From: Chloroflexota bacterium | GTDB taxonomy: Bacteria; Chloroflexota; Anaerolineae; Promineifilales; Promineifilaceae | NCBI GenBank assembly: GCA_020628815.1 | Contig: JAHDEN010000014.1 | Coordinates: 5,705 to 54,485, forward strand | Reading direction: 5' to 3' | Length of the DNA stretch: 48,781 nucleotides | Part shown: positions 1 through 8,676 of the stretch, piece by piece | How positions within the stretch are numbered: position 1 is the first letter of the stretch | How the letters are laid out: every line of letters starts with the position of its first letter | Notes under the pieces: model-generated | Database searches by the model: none | Told to the model about the DNA's origin: nothing | What the model saw: only the letters and a program-made list of their open reading frames with translations | Program-made: the position numbers and the translations under genes

Positions 1-2
1 AT

Positions 3-1103
3 GCCTCGCTCCCTCAAGAAGAAACTGTACGCGGTGTCAAAATCGTCCGGGTTCCGGTCGCATTTCGCATTTCGAAAGGTGTCATCATGCCGACATTTGG
101 CTTTAAAGCGACCCGCTGGGCCCGTTGGGCCGATGTGATGCACCTGCACCTGCCCCAGTTCGATGCACCGGGATTGGCCCTGCGCGGCCGGATCATGGGT
201 CGGCCGGTTGTTTTAACCTACCATTGTGATTTACAGTTGCCAATCGGCGGATTCAACACCCTCGTCAACGGGGTTGTCAAAACCATGAATCAAATTGCCG
301 GTTCTCTGGCAAACGGTGTTGTAACCTACACCCGAGATTACGGCACCAACACCCCGTTTCTCAACCAATATCTAGAAGAAAAACTGCACATTATCCCACC
401 ACCCGTTTCTCTGGCAGCGTGCTCGACAGAGCAGGTTCACGCGTTCCGCGATACCTACCAAATCGGCGGCCGGAAAGTCATCGGCATCTCCGCCCGACTC
501 GCGACAGAAAAAGGGGTCGAAATCCTGCTAAATGCGCTGCCGCAGGTTCTTGAAGCCCACCCAGATGCGATTGTGCTACATGCCGGACCGTATAAAAATG
601 TGCTGGGCGAAGAAGCCTATGCGGAACGGCTAGAACCGCTTTTCAAAAAATATGCCAAAAGCTACCTGCGCCTCGGCACTCTGCACGGAGCGGACTTAAC
701 CGCTTTTTACAAAAATCTGGACTGCTTGGTCATCTGCAGTCTAAACAGCACCGAAAGCTTTGGATTGGTACAGATCGAAGCGATGAAACAAGGGGTGCCG
801 GTGGTTGCGAGCAATTTGCCCGGCGTGCGCCAGTCGGTCACCATGACCGGCATGGGCGAGGTGGTCCCGATCGGGGATGCGGCCGAGCTGGCCAACGCGA
901 TCAACCGCGTGCTAGCAGACAAGCCATCCTACCAACGTGACCCTGACCTGATCGGGCAGAGCTTTAGCCCGGACCAAACGGCGGCCGAATATCTTGATCT
1001 TTTTAAACAACTGCAAAGCGGCAACACAAAAAGCTCAACCCCCGAGCCGCAGCCATACGAAAACCTGCGCAAGATGCGAGATGAGTGGGCTTCTCCCAAC
1101 TGA
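3..1103 (+). CDS. Glycosyltransferase family 4 (GT-B), 5'-truncated by window edge
   Basis: The reading frame is open to the left edge. The first ATG (87) lies inside the N-terminal Rossmann half, so the true start is outside the window. Visible parts are an N-terminal acceptor-domain segment (VVLTYHCDLQLP) and a C-terminal nucleotide-sugar domain with the ESFGLVQIEAM signature, whose E-x7-E pair is typical of retaining GT4 enzymes. The family transfers a sugar from a nucleotide-sugar to a lipid, glycan or metabolite at the cytosolic face of the membrane. It is followed on the same strand by a methyltransferase/GT39 fusion, so a role in a cell-surface glycan or glycolipid pathway is inferred. 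The substrate is unknown. Confidence 0.9.
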   Translation, partial: ASLPQEETVRGVKIVRVPVAFRISKGVIMPTFGFKATRWARWADVMHLHLPQFDAPGLALRGRIMGRPVVLTYHCDLQLPIGGFNTLVNGVVKTMNQIAGSLANGVVTYTRDYGTNTPFLNQYLEEKLHIIPPPVSLAACSTEQVHAFRDTYQIGGRKVIGISARLATEKGVEILLNALPQVLEAHPDAIVLHAGPYKNVLGEEAYAERLEPLFKKYAKSYLRLGTLHGADLTAFYKNLDCLVICSLNSTESFGLVQIEAMKQGVPVVASNLPGVRQSVTMTGMGEVVPIGDAAELANAINRVLADKPSYQRDPDLIGQSFSPDQTAAEYLDLFKQLQSGNTKSSTPEPQPYENLRKMRDEWASPN

Positions 1104-1141
1104 CTAACTGACCAACTCCGTATGGACAACCCTCTCTGTAA

Positions 1142-1199
1142 CGTCATACCTGCGAAGGCAGGTATCCAGCGCTAGATTCCCGCCTTCGCGGGAATGACG
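1142..1199. repeat. Double-hairpin palindromic intergenic repeat
   Basis: Two perfect 7-bp hairpins lie side by side: TACCTGC/GCAGGTA (1147-1153 / 1158-1164, loop GAAG) and TTCCCGC/GCGGGAA (1177-1183 / 1188-1194, loop CTTC). An outer CGTCAT/ATGACG pair (1142-1147 / 1194-1199) brackets both. This layout resembles the interspersed palindromic elements seen in many bacterial genomes. I see only one copy in this window. It sits between the GT4 gene and the next gene and could also act as an mRNA-stabilising or terminating structure. Confidence 0.75.
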
Positions 1200-1234
1200 G
1201 TTCAAAAAAATCGTCGCTTTTTATCCAAATAAAT

Positions 1235-4042
1235 ATGGACAATCTTCTTTGGCAACATCTTAAAACCCTCCCCGCTTTTCGCGCCCTGTTACGGGCGGTA
1301 GAGGCCCGTTTTTACCATCAATTCGAAATCCCGGGGCCGGTTTTAGACCTGGGCTGTGGCGATGGGGATTTTACAGACCATACCTTTAACGAATTTGGTC
1401 AACATATCGATGTCGGGCTAGATCCGTGGATCGGGCCGCTCACCAAATCGGTACAGCGCAAAATTTATAAAGATGGGGCGATGCAGGCGCTGGGTGACGC
1501 GATGCCGTTTCCGTCTAACCATTTCGGGGCGGTCATCAGCAATTCAGTGCTCGAGCACATCCCCGATGTCACCAGCGTTTTGGTCGAGGCGGGGCGTGTG
1601 CTGCAGCCTGACGGCATCTTTTTGATGACAATGCCCAATCATCGCTTCACAAAAATGATGTGGGGAGCGCTGTTTTTTGAACGGCTGGGTCTAGACAAAA
1701 TGGCTGACCGCTATCGGGATTTGTTTAACTTTGTCTCGCGCCATCAGCACACCGAACCGATTGAATGGTGGGCCGACCGACTGGCTCAGGGGGGGATGGT
1801 GGTTGAGCGCTGGCAATACTATTTTTCACCGGCCGCTTTACACACGCTTGAATTTGGCCATGTGCAGGGATTGCCAGCCGCAGTCACCCATCTGTTTACC
1901 GGCAAATGGATTATCGCCCCCACACGGGAGAGTTTGGCGCTAACAGAGCGTTGGGTCCGGCCGTACTATCTTGAACAAGCTGATGCGGATGGTTGCTATC
2001 AATTTATCGTGGCGCGTAAAGTCAGTGATGGACCGATTGTGCCACCTCCGTTGCCCAAAGCAGAGCCGTTCGAAGTTGACCCGCATGGCAACCTGATCCC
2101 GTCTGAAACGGTCCCCACCTCGATATCACCGGTCAAAGTTACTCCTGTGCCGATGCCGCTCAACGCAACCGAGACCGGTGCAATAACGGCCGAAGATTTT
2201 GACACAGCCTCATCATTGCCCGATGAACCTGACTCGTTTTTTCGCGCCATTACCCCCAGCATCCACGCCACATTCGGGGTGTTGTCCGCCATCTTACTGG
2301 CGATGATCGGTGTCTTTTTAAGCGACGGCCGGGGAACAGATCGGCCGTGGTTGGCCATTTTTATGTGGCTGTGCGGCATCGGGTCAGCCCTGTACGGATT
2401 GGGGTATTCAACCCCCAATCTTAGCCAGATCCCCGGCCGCATACGGCGCAAACTCACGCTGCAAAACTGCACCATTCCGCTGGTTCTTTTTGCGCTTGCA
2501 TGGGGGATACGGGCTTGGAACCTGACCGGCCATCCGTGGATCATCAGCGGCACCGAAGCGGCATTTGGGCTGGAGCGGGCGGTCATTTCGGCCGGGATTC
2601 AAACCAATCCTTTTGGCACAGATGGGTTAACTAACCCGCTTTTACCGCTGTTTTTTACCACGTTTGCTGAGAATCTATTTGGCCCCTCTGTCTTTGCGCT
2701 GCGGGTGCTTTCCCCGATTGTGGGGGCGGCCACGGTGGCGCTCACCTATCTCGTCGGCCGACGCTTTTGGGGGCAAATGGCCGGTCTGGCAGCTGCCATC
2801 TTGCTCATCGGCAGCCACACCCACATCCACTACAGCCGGATCGGGCTAACCAACATCTGGGACCCGTTTTTTATGCTGGCATCCGGTGCGCTACTGCTCA
2901 TCGCATGGCAAAAAAAGGGGCGCTTGGCGTGGCTGGCAACCGGGCTTGTCGCTGGGATCAGCTTTTACTTTTTCACGGCCGGGCACCTGCTCCCCGCCAT
3001 CTTGCCCTTGCTCGTTTGTACGTTGGCCGCAACAGACGAAATTCGGGCGATCTGGCACAAAAGCACAGAAGAGACGATTGGCTTCTCACAAATTCGTTCG
3101 ATGCTGGCCGGTGTGGCGCTCAGCTTCATCGTTATGCTGCCGCTGTTGACCACATATTTGCGCCATCCCGGCCGGTTTAGCGAACGGCTGGCCCGCCAAG
3201 GGGTTATTCAAAGCAATTGGATTATTTTGCAAATTGCGAACACCGGCGCCAGTCGCAGGCAGGTGTGGCTGGGTCAAATCCTCGAATCTCTGTCATTTTT
3301 CTCCCCGTTCCCGGCTACAGATCTCTCAACCTACTACGGCAACTGGCTCGGCCTGCTCTCTCCCGTTCCGACCGTCTTGTTTATTTTGGGATTTGTTTTG
3401 GCCCTGTGGCAACTTAAAAAACATGCCAACCAGCTTGTGTTATGGGTGATGATTATCACCGTCTTTGGAGCAGGCATCCTGATGTCTTATCCGGTCCAAT
3501 CCCACCGATATTTGGTGTTGATCCCGTTTTTGTCAATCCTGGGCGGGATGGGGGTTCAGCAACTCGCCATTTGGGCCAGACGGCTTCTGAAGATCGAAAA
3601 CGATAATCTGGTGATCTTGTGGATTGTGTTGCTGGCGGCCGGATCTGTCACGGCCGATGTGCGCAACTATTTTGGCGCGTGGCAACAAGAGCACTCGTTT
3701 ACGGACAAGAACAGTGAAATCGCGTTTGAAATCGCCCAGGCTTTGTCAGAGCTCCCGGCCGAAAGTGTGGTCTACCTACAAACAGGGCCAGATTTGAATT
3801 CGAGTTTTCCAACGATCGGATATTTGGCCAACGAATTTTTTATCGGCAAAAATATTGTTGATCTGCCCAGCCTAAACGGGACCGTGCCGGAGTTAAACAG
3901 CCAAGGGGCAACTGTGTTTGTGGTGCTCCCCGACCGGCCGCAGGAGATCGAGTTGCTGCGTGAAAGCTTTAGCGACGGCCGAGAAGAAGTCGTTTCCGGC
4001 TATTTTGCAGACCCCCTGTTTACGATTTTTACCGTTGAATAA
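1235..4042 (+). CDS. Fusion: class I SAM methyltransferase + GT39-like membrane glycosyltransferase
   Basis: The 935-residue protein has two parts. Residues about 1-260 form a SAM-dependent methyltransferase with motif I DLGCGDGDFT (about 37-46) and a post-motif region ISNSVLEHIPD typical of methyltransferase 11-type domains. A Pro-rich linker of about 80 residues follows. From about residue 345 on there are many hydrophobic segments with the look of the PMT/ArnT (GT39) family: an acidic loop after the first helices (SGTEAAFGLERAV), a HYSRIGLTN stretch, and a C-terminal soluble tail. GT39-like enzymes use polyprenyl-phosphate sugars on the outer membrane face, while the methyltransferase would be cytosolic. 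No frameshift separates the two halves. The acceptors are unknown. Confidence 0.85.
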   Translation: MDNLLWQHLKTLPAFRALLRAVEARFYHQFEIPGPVLDLGCGDGDFTDHTFNEFGQHIDVGLDPWIGPLTKSVQRKIYKDGAMQALGDAMPFPSNHFGAVISNSVLEHIPDVTSVLVEAGRVLQPDGIFLMTMPNHRFTKMMWGALFFERLGLDKMADRYRDLFNFVSRHQHTEPIEWWADRLAQGGMVVERWQYYFSPAALHTLEFGHVQGLPAAVTHLFTGKWIIAPTRESLALTERWVRPYYLEQADADGCYQFIVARKVSDGPIVPPPLPKAEPFEVDPHGNLIPSETVPTSISPVKVTPVPMPLNATETGAITAEDFDTASSLPDEPDSFFRAITPSIHATFGVLSAILLAMIGVFLSDGRGTDRPWLAIFMWLCGIGSALYGLGYSTPNLSQIPGRIRRKLTLQNCTIPLVLFALAWGIRAWNLTGHPWIISGTEAAFGLERAVISAGIQTNPFGTDGLTNPLLPLFFTTFAENLFGPSVFALRVLSPIVGAATVALTYLVGRRFWGQMAGLAAAILLIGSHTHIHYSRIGLTNIWDPFFMLASGALLLIAWQKKGRLAWLATGLVAGISFYFFTAGHLLPAILPLLVCTLAATDEIRAIWHKSTEETIGFSQIRSMLAGVALSFIVMLPLLTTYLRHPGRFSERLARQGVIQSNWIILQIANTGASRRQVWLGQILESLSFFSPFPATDLSTYYGNWLGLLSPVPTVLFILGFVLALWQLKKHANQLVLWVMIITVFGAGILMSYPVQSHRYLVLIPFLSILGGMGVQQLAIWARRLLKIENDNLVILWIVLLAAGSVTADVRNYFGAWQQEHSFTDKNSEIAFEIAQALSELPAESVVYLQTGPDLNSSFPTIGYLANEFFIGKNIVDLPSLNGTVPELNSQGATVFVVLPDRPQEIELLRESFSDGREEVVSGYFADPLFTIFTVE

Positions 4043-4046
4043 TAAA

Positions 4047-4079
4047 TTCGTTTCAGCCGGGCATCCCGCCTAAAACGAA
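4047..4079. terminator. Hairpin at convergent gene junction, probable terminator
   Basis: A 15-bp stem (4047-4061 against 4065-4079, 13 of 15 paired, 3-nt loop) lies between the converging fusion glycosyltransferase gene and the FAD-oxidase gene and overlaps the last codons of the latter. There is no good T-run on the plus strand. On the minus strand it is followed by a short T-rich run. It could serve both genes. Confidence 0.45.
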
Positions 4080-5443
4080 ATAACCTTGCCTGGATTAAAG
4101 ATGTTTTTAGGGTCAAACATCTTCTTCACCGTCTTCATCGTCTCAATTGCCCCCTCCCCGTGTTCATAAACCATATACTTTTGCTTGCCGATGCCAACCC
4201 CGTGTTCGCCCGTACAGGTGCCATCCAATTCAATCGCCTTTTGCACCACACGACTGTTGAACTCTTGCAGCAGCTCATACTTCTCCGGCTCACTTTTGGG
4301 AGCAAACGTTGTGGTGTGCAAATTTCCATCCCCCGCATGACCAAACAGAGTTCCTTGAATGCCCAATTCATCAAACAACCCGTTGGTATACGCGGCCAAA
4401 ACGGGGAACTCTGAAATCGGAACAGAGACGTCAGTAATCATGTAGTTACTGTCAGGGTAAACGCTAAACAGAATCTCCCCCAACGCATGGCGCCCTTCCC
4501 ACAAACGGTCCCGTTCATCACGGCCGGCACCCGCTTCAAAACGGACGCTTCCACACTCTTGGCAAATCTCTTCGACCAGCTCAAGCTCGGCCGATAACGA
4601 TGCGGCGGTTGCCCCGTGAAACTCCATAAGAAGGGTCGGTTTTTCCGGTAAAGCGGTCACACGCATGTTCATAAAACGGACCGCTTCAGCATCGAGCAGT
4701 TCAAGCGCGGCCGGACCTAAGCCGGAACCAATCACCCCATAAACCGCATCGGCTGCGGCTTCGGTGGTTTCAAACGTGGCAAGCACGGCCGAAAAATGCT
4801 CCGGCAACGGGCTCAATTTTAAAGTCGCTTCCGTCACCAGCCCCAATGTCCCTTCAGAGCCAACGATCAGGTGGGTCAGGTCATATCCGGCCGATTGTTT
4901 AATTGATCGTGAACCGGTGCGGATCACCTCACCGCTGGGCAAAACAACCTCAAGGGCCAACACATTGTCACGGGTTGCCCCATATTTTACCGTGCGCGTC
5001 CCGGCCGCGTTGTTCGCCACCATTCCCCCAATGCTGGCGTTTGCCCCAGGGTCTGGCGGAAAAAAGAGGCCGTGGCGGGCCAAATCTTTATTCATGTCTT
5101 TGTAGAAAATTCCCGGCTGAACGGTGACCTGAAAATCACCTTCATGCACTTTTAAAATTTTGTTCATCCGGCCGAAGTTGATCACAATCCCCCCTTTAAC
5201 CGGAATCGAATTCCCCTCCAGACTGCTGCCCGCCCCCCAGCCGGTGATAGCGATCTGATTGGCGTTGGCATACTTAACAATCTGGCTAACCTGCTCTGTG
5301 TTTTCGGGCCACACAACCAAATCGGGCAGCTGCCGATCATGGTCAGATTGGTCTTTACCGTGGGTATGGATGATCGATTCGGCCGAAGATGCGTGCTCTG
5401 CTCCTACAATCGCTTGAATCGCTGTTAAAAGGTCGTTACTCAT
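4070..5443 (-). CDS. FAD-linked oxidase, GlcD / D-lactate dehydrogenase-like
   Basis: A 457-aa protein of the FAD_binding_4 / FAD-oxidase_C family (glycolate oxidase subunit GlcD, D-2-hydroxyacid dehydrogenases). The PP-loop-type FAD-binding segment [11 protein letters not shown] and the downstream [17 protein letters not shown] are visible, as is the C-terminal signature GDGNLH followed later by [15 protein letters not shown]. The enzyme would oxidise a 2-hydroxy acid to a 2-oxo acid and pass electrons to a quinone or other acceptor. No GlcE/GlcF or iron-sulfur partner is adjacent, so it is probably a single-subunit dehydrogenase. Its ATG overlaps the stop of the upstream ATC-hydrolase-like gene (ATGA), indicating translational coupling. 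The exact hydroxy acid cannot be read from sequence. Confidence 0.92.
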   Translation of the reverse strand: MSNDLLTAIQAIVGAEHASSAESIIHTHGKDQSDHDRQLPDLVVWPENTEQVSQIVKYANANQIAITGWGAGSSLEGNSIPVKGGIVINFGRMNKILKVHEGDFQVTVQPGIFYKDMNKDLARHGLFFPPDPGANASIGGMVANNAAGTRTVKYGATRDNVLALEVVLPSGEVIRTGSRSIKQSAGYDLTHLIVGSEGTLGLVTEATLKLSPLPEHFSAVLATFETTEAAADAVYGVIGSGLGPAALELLDAEAVRFMNMRVTALPEKPTLLMEFHGATAASLSAELELVEEICQECGSVRFEAGAGRDERDRLWEGRHALGEILFSVYPDSNYMITDVSVPISEFPVLAAYTNGLFDELGIQGTLFGHAGDGNLHTTTFAPKSEPEKYELLQEFNSRVVQKAIELDGTCTGEHGVGIGKQKYMVYEHGEGAIETMKTVKKMFDPKNIFNPGKVISF

Positions 5444-5970
5444 GACTCATCCTCTTTTTTTATGCTAGGGTCAGGAAATGTATATCGAAAATCACAGTGT
5501 GTCGCCCCCTCCATCAATGTTTGGGTCCGCTTTAATTTTGCATCGGGATTAAATCCATCGATCAAAGCGTAGTCTCGGTTACACGAGAAAACCGCCCCCA
5601 GTTCAGGGATACCGAGCGCCCGATACATTTCTGAATAGCGACAACGATTGACGTTAAAGTGCAAAAATTGATTGCTGTTTTCAAGCACTTCGATCTGCAG
5701 CGCATCATCCTGGGTCCAAAACTGCAAAGAGTCCATAAATGCGCCGCTGTCTGAGCCACCCATCGCCTGGGCCAAGTCAGCCCCTTGCTCTTGAGCAACT
5801 TTGATAATCGTCTCTTTAACCACTTCGATCACCTCGTCGCGACCAAAATGATCTCCTAAAGCGTTAATTACAGGGGCTAAAATACGGGCTTCAACCTCTC
5901 GGCGGGTTAAAACGCCTATGCGTTGGGTCAAAGTATCGGGCGGGATTTGTGGAGATTCAGATTCAGGCAT
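5440..5970 (-). CDS. L-2-amino-thiazoline-4-carboxylic acid hydrolase family protein
   Basis: 176 aa. The C-terminal half carries the family-like pattern [16 protein letters not shown], then [17 protein letters not shown] and THCDFRYTF, with three regularly placed cysteines. Founding members of the family open the thiazoline ring of ATC on the way to L-cysteine in Pseudomonas. Most homologues have no tested substrate. It is the first gene of a two-gene minus-strand operon and overlaps the FAD-oxidase gene by 4 nt, so the two products probably act on one small-molecule route. That shared route is inference. A start at 5970 gives a sensible N-terminus. Confidence 0.75.
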   Translation of the reverse strand: MPESESPQIPPDTLTQRIGVLTRREVEARILAPVINALGDHFGRDEVIEVVKETIIKVAQEQGADLAQAMGGSDSGAFMDSLQFWTQDDALQIEVLENSNQFLHFNVNRCRYSEMYRALGIPELGAVFSCNRDYALIDGFNPDAKLKRTQTLMEGATHCDFRYTFPDPSIKKEDES

Positions 5971-5997
5971 GGTGATTTTTTTGTGACTATTTTTATT

Positions 5998-6053
5998 GCG
6001 TATGGGGTCATGCGTGAAACGTTCTACGCAACACGTTCCACGGCTTACGCATT
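5998..6053. repeat. Degenerate heptamer array, ACG family
   Basis: Eight consecutive 7-nt units start at 5998, 6005, 6012, 6019, 6026, 6033, 6040 and 6047. The last five all begin with ACG and two of the first three with GCG, while the remaining four bases vary. It fills the spacer between the divergent ATC-hydrolase-like and cbiB genes. Related arrays occur at 40879-40906 and 46869-46910. The phasing is directly visible; the function is unknown. Confidence 0.7.
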
Positions 6054-6114
6054 ATATCCACTTTAGAAAAACAGAACATTGGTAATTGGCTGCGGGAAAC
6101 GGATAATTAAAGGT

Positions 6115-7095
6115 ATGCGAACTTTGCTTGAAGCGTTGATGTACGATCAATTTGTGGTTGATCCACCCAATGAATATCACCCAACCGCATGGATGGGGAG
6201 CGCCATCGGCCGCCTGAAAAAAGAAGCCCCGGAAGGAAATGACCAATCCCGCTTGGGGTATGGTGGTGTGATTGTGCTGGGCGGCGCGGCGGTGGTCTAT
6301 GTTCTGGGGCAATTTGTCCAGCGCATTACCCGCTCGTTGCCGATGGGATTGGGATATTCAATCGATGGCTGGCTGCTTAAAACGACGTTTTCGTTTGGCG
6401 GATTGCTGGGTGCGGCCGACGAGGTTAAACAAGCACTTGAGGCGGGAGATTTGACTGAAGCCAGACGCTTGGTCAGCTGGCACTTGGTTAGCCGGGACAC
6501 ATCTAATCTAACAGCCAGCCAAGTTAGCGCAGCTACGATTGAATCGGTAGCTGAAAACTTATCAGACGGTGTGTTTGCGCCGCTCTTTTACTACGCACTT
6601 GGTGGATTGCCTCTGGCCCTCGCGTATCGCTGGGTTAACACGTGTGACTCGATGCTGGGGTATCGGGATGCAGAACATGAATGGCTGGGGAAAATTCCGG
6701 CCCAGTTTGATGATTTGGTCAATTTGGTTCCGGCCCGTCTAACAGCCCAAGCGCTTTTGCTGGCTGGGGACAATCTGTTTGAACCAGAGCTAGCGCGTGA
6801 CCCGGCCGATTTACCCGCCGGTGCCGTTTACGAGCGGGATGCGGCCACGACTGACTCCCCCAATGCGGGTCATCCGATGAGTGCAGCGGCGGGCGTTTTA
6901 GGCGTTGAGCTTGAGAAAGTTGACCACTACAATTTGGGGGCTGGGCAGCGCAAGCCTGAAATCAACGATATCGGCCGGATGATTGAGTTGGCGCAGGCAG
7001 CGATGATGCTGGTAACAGCGGGCCTGTTTGTCTTCAAAGCGATCGTTTGGGGATACAAGTCAGTTATGTCGTTTCGCAGACGCTTTTGCGAATAA
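6115..7095 (+). CDS. cbiB: Cobalamin biosynthesis protein CbiB/CobD (adenosylcobinamide-phosphate synthase)
   Basis: 326 aa from ATG 6115. A TTG at 6079 would add 12 residues with no better ribosome site. CbiB features are the N-terminal DP[PN]...HP..WMG motif (VDPPNEYHPTAWMGS), hydrophobic membrane segments, the ATIESVAENLSDGV...PLFYYALGG block, the WVNTCDSMLGYRD block and the late PNAGHPMSAAAGVLGV motif. The integral-membrane enzyme attaches aminopropanol phosphate (or ethanolamine equivalents) to adenosylcobyric acid. No other cobalamin gene is in this window, so the rest of the pathway must be elsewhere or the cell salvages precursors. The last six codons are basic. Confidence 0.93.
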   Translation: MRTLLEALMYDQFVVDPPNEYHPTAWMGSAIGRLKKEAPEGNDQSRLGYGGVIVLGGAAVVYVLGQFVQRITRSLPMGLGYSIDGWLLKTTFSFGGLLGAADEVKQALEAGDLTEARRLVSWHLVSRDTSNLTASQVSAATIESVAENLSDGVFAPLFYYALGGLPLALAYRWVNTCDSMLGYRDAEHEWLGKIPAQFDDLVNLVPARLTAQALLLAGDNLFEPELARDPADLPAGAVYERDAATTDSPNAGHPMSAAAGVLGVELEKVDHYNLGAGQRKPEINDIGRMIELAQAAMMLVTAGLFVFKAIVWGYKSVMSFRRRFCE

Positions 7096-7135
7096 CCGAA
7101 ATTTTTCAACCGTCACAACCCCATTGAGGAAGAAC

Positions 7136-7687
7136 GTGCCATCTCCCAAACCGCTTGAAATCAAGCTAGAAAATCATCCGCAGGATTTGATCCGGCAGCT
7201 GACCCATATTTACTCAGCAGCTTTTAAGCCTCCCCCGTACAACAAAACAACGGCCGAATCGCAAACCTTTTCGATCGGATTTGACAACATCCTTAAACGG
7301 GACGACTTTCGCCTGTATGTCGCTTGGGACAAAGATCGGCCGATTGGATTTGCTTACGGCTATCATTTAAACCCAGACTATGGCTGGCACAAAGTGCTGG
7401 GGCCACCGCTCACCAAGGCTGGGCATGGCCACTGGCTAAACGATGCCTATTGCTTGGCAGAAATGGCGGTTATTCCCGGATATTGGGGACGCGGAATCGG
7501 AGGCGGTCTGCACGATGCGTTGTTCGAAAACGTAAGCTCCACCCATCAGCTCCTATCCACTATGCAAGATGACAGCACCAACGGCTACCAAATGTATATC
7601 AAGCGGGGCTGGATAAATCTTCTTGAAAACTATTGGGTTTCTCAGGTTGACCGCATGTACAGGGTGATGGGTCGCTTACCCGCCTAA
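7136..7687 (+). CDS. GNAT family N-acetyltransferase
   Basis: 183 aa from GTG 7136. That start is chosen because GAGGA at 7126-7130 is well placed, whereas longer openings run into cbiB. The acetyl-CoA-binding motif A appears as AVIPGYWGRGIGGGLHDAL, preceded by a typical beta-strand (LAEMAVIPG), and the C-terminal YQMYIKRGWI matches the motif B region. The acceptor substrate is unknown. It follows cbiB by about 40 nt and may be co-transcribed. Its 3' end overlaps the convergent SGNH hydrolase gene by 12 nt. Confidence 0.82.
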   Translation: MPSPKPLEIKLENHPQDLIRQLTHIYSAAFKPPPYNKTTAESQTFSIGFDNILKRDDFRLYVAWDKDRPIGFAYGYHLNPDYGWHKVLGPPLTKAGHGHWLNDAYCLAEMAVIPGYWGRGIGGGLHDALFENVSSTHQLLSTMQDDSTNGYQMYIKRGWINLLENYWVSQVDRMYRVMGRLPA

Positions 7688-8548
7688 ATCATCCAACCAC
7701 TGCTTGAACGTTTGCGCAATCACCCCGGCCGAATGTCCGTTTAAGTGGACACAATCTGTCTGAGCCGCGTATCCTCTACTGGCCGAAATCTGATCCCACG
7801 ACTGAAAGAAAAAGTGATAGCGGATAATGCTCCATTTGATCTGCGCCCGATAGGCGGGCCAATCGGCCGGTGAGCAGCTTTGCACGTCTTTCTGGTTCGT
7901 CGCTATAAATTCGGTCATTTTTTGGTGGATGGATAGTACGGACAAATCGTATTTCTCGGCCGTTTCGTCAACAATCAAGCTGTAGTCACGAAAGCGAGCC
8001 ACTTCGGGGCTATTTAAATCTTCCCCATACATCGTTAGCGTAAACAAAACTAGGGTTGCGTTTGTATCTGCCTGCAACCGCTCAACAATCGCCTCTAAGT
8101 TTTGACGATACCAGTCGGCCGTTGGAACCAGAGGCAACTGCTTGTTCTGCACAAAACTCTCGGACCAGACTGGTGAAAAGGAGGCTAAAGCATCATTCCC
8201 ACCAATAAAAATGCCAACGACGGCCGGGTCGCATGCAACTACTTGATCGATCTTTTGCAGGGCGTTCCAAGCCAAATCCCCATTCCAGCCCTGATTGATA
8301 AACGTGTAGGCCCCATCATATTCTTTTTGAAGATCAGCCAGCCAGCTGTGGCTCATTGTTCCATGCGTCAGGCTGTCCCCCAGAAGGACAACTCTGGGGG
8401 CATCTGATGTGATTCTGCCCTCTGCGCAATCGGCATAGGAGTACGGTCGGCCGGGCAGTCGGTGACTGCGCCACGACACAAAAACGTAAGTAGCCCCCAC
8501 AGTTCCGACAACAACGGCGGCTAAAACAATCGGCCATAACAAATTCAT
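7676..8548 (-). CDS. Membrane-anchored SGNH/GDSL hydrolase
   Basis: About 290 aa from the ATG at 8548. An in-frame ATG at 8566 adds six residues. One N-terminal hydrophobic helix (LLWPIVLAAVVVGTVGATYV) acts as anchor or uncleaved signal. SGNH blocks are present in order: block I VVLLGDSLTHG (nucleophile Ser), a Gly in NQGWNGD, block III GIFIGGNDA (Asn), and block V DCVHLNGHSAG with the Asp-x-x-His pair. The family hydrolyses esters of lipids or acylated glycans; an extracytoplasmic deacylase is inferred. The 3' end overlaps the GNAT gene in convergent orientation. Confidence 0.88.
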   Translation of the reverse strand: MNLLWPIVLAAVVVGTVGATYVFVSWRSHRLPGRPYSYADCAEGRITSDAPRVVLLGDSLTHGTMSHSWLADLQKEYDGAYTFINQGWNGDLAWNALQKIDQVVACDPAVVGIFIGGNDALASFSPVWSESFVQNKQLPLVPTADWYRQNLEAIVERLQADTNATLVLFTLTMYGEDLNSPEVARFRDYSLIVDETAEKYDLSVLSIHQKMTEFIATNQKDVQSCSPADWPAYRAQIKWSIIRYHFFFQSWDQISASRGYAAQTDCVHLNGHSAGVIAQTFKQWLDDLGG

Positions 8549-8676
8549 ACGTGGATGATAAACCATACCGATTAGTTTTGGTGATCAACGCAAACAGATC
8601 AATAGGTTATCTTGTTCAAGTTTGTAATTGGGGGATAATCCGCTTACAAAATCCCCAGACCAAAAGGAGAAATGCG

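Noticed and set aside
1999-2586. 195-aa minus-strand frame inside the fusion gene
   Set aside because: It has no family resemblance or ribosome site, and it is fully covered by a strongly supported gene on the other strand.
1-4042. Exopolysaccharide gene cluster
   Set aside because: Only two glycosyltransferase genes are visible; without polymerase, flippase or sugar-nucleotide genes the claim cannot be supported from this window.
5998-6053. Possible CRISPR array
   Set aside because: The units are 7 nt with no spacers and no cas genes; a degenerate tandem repeat fits better.
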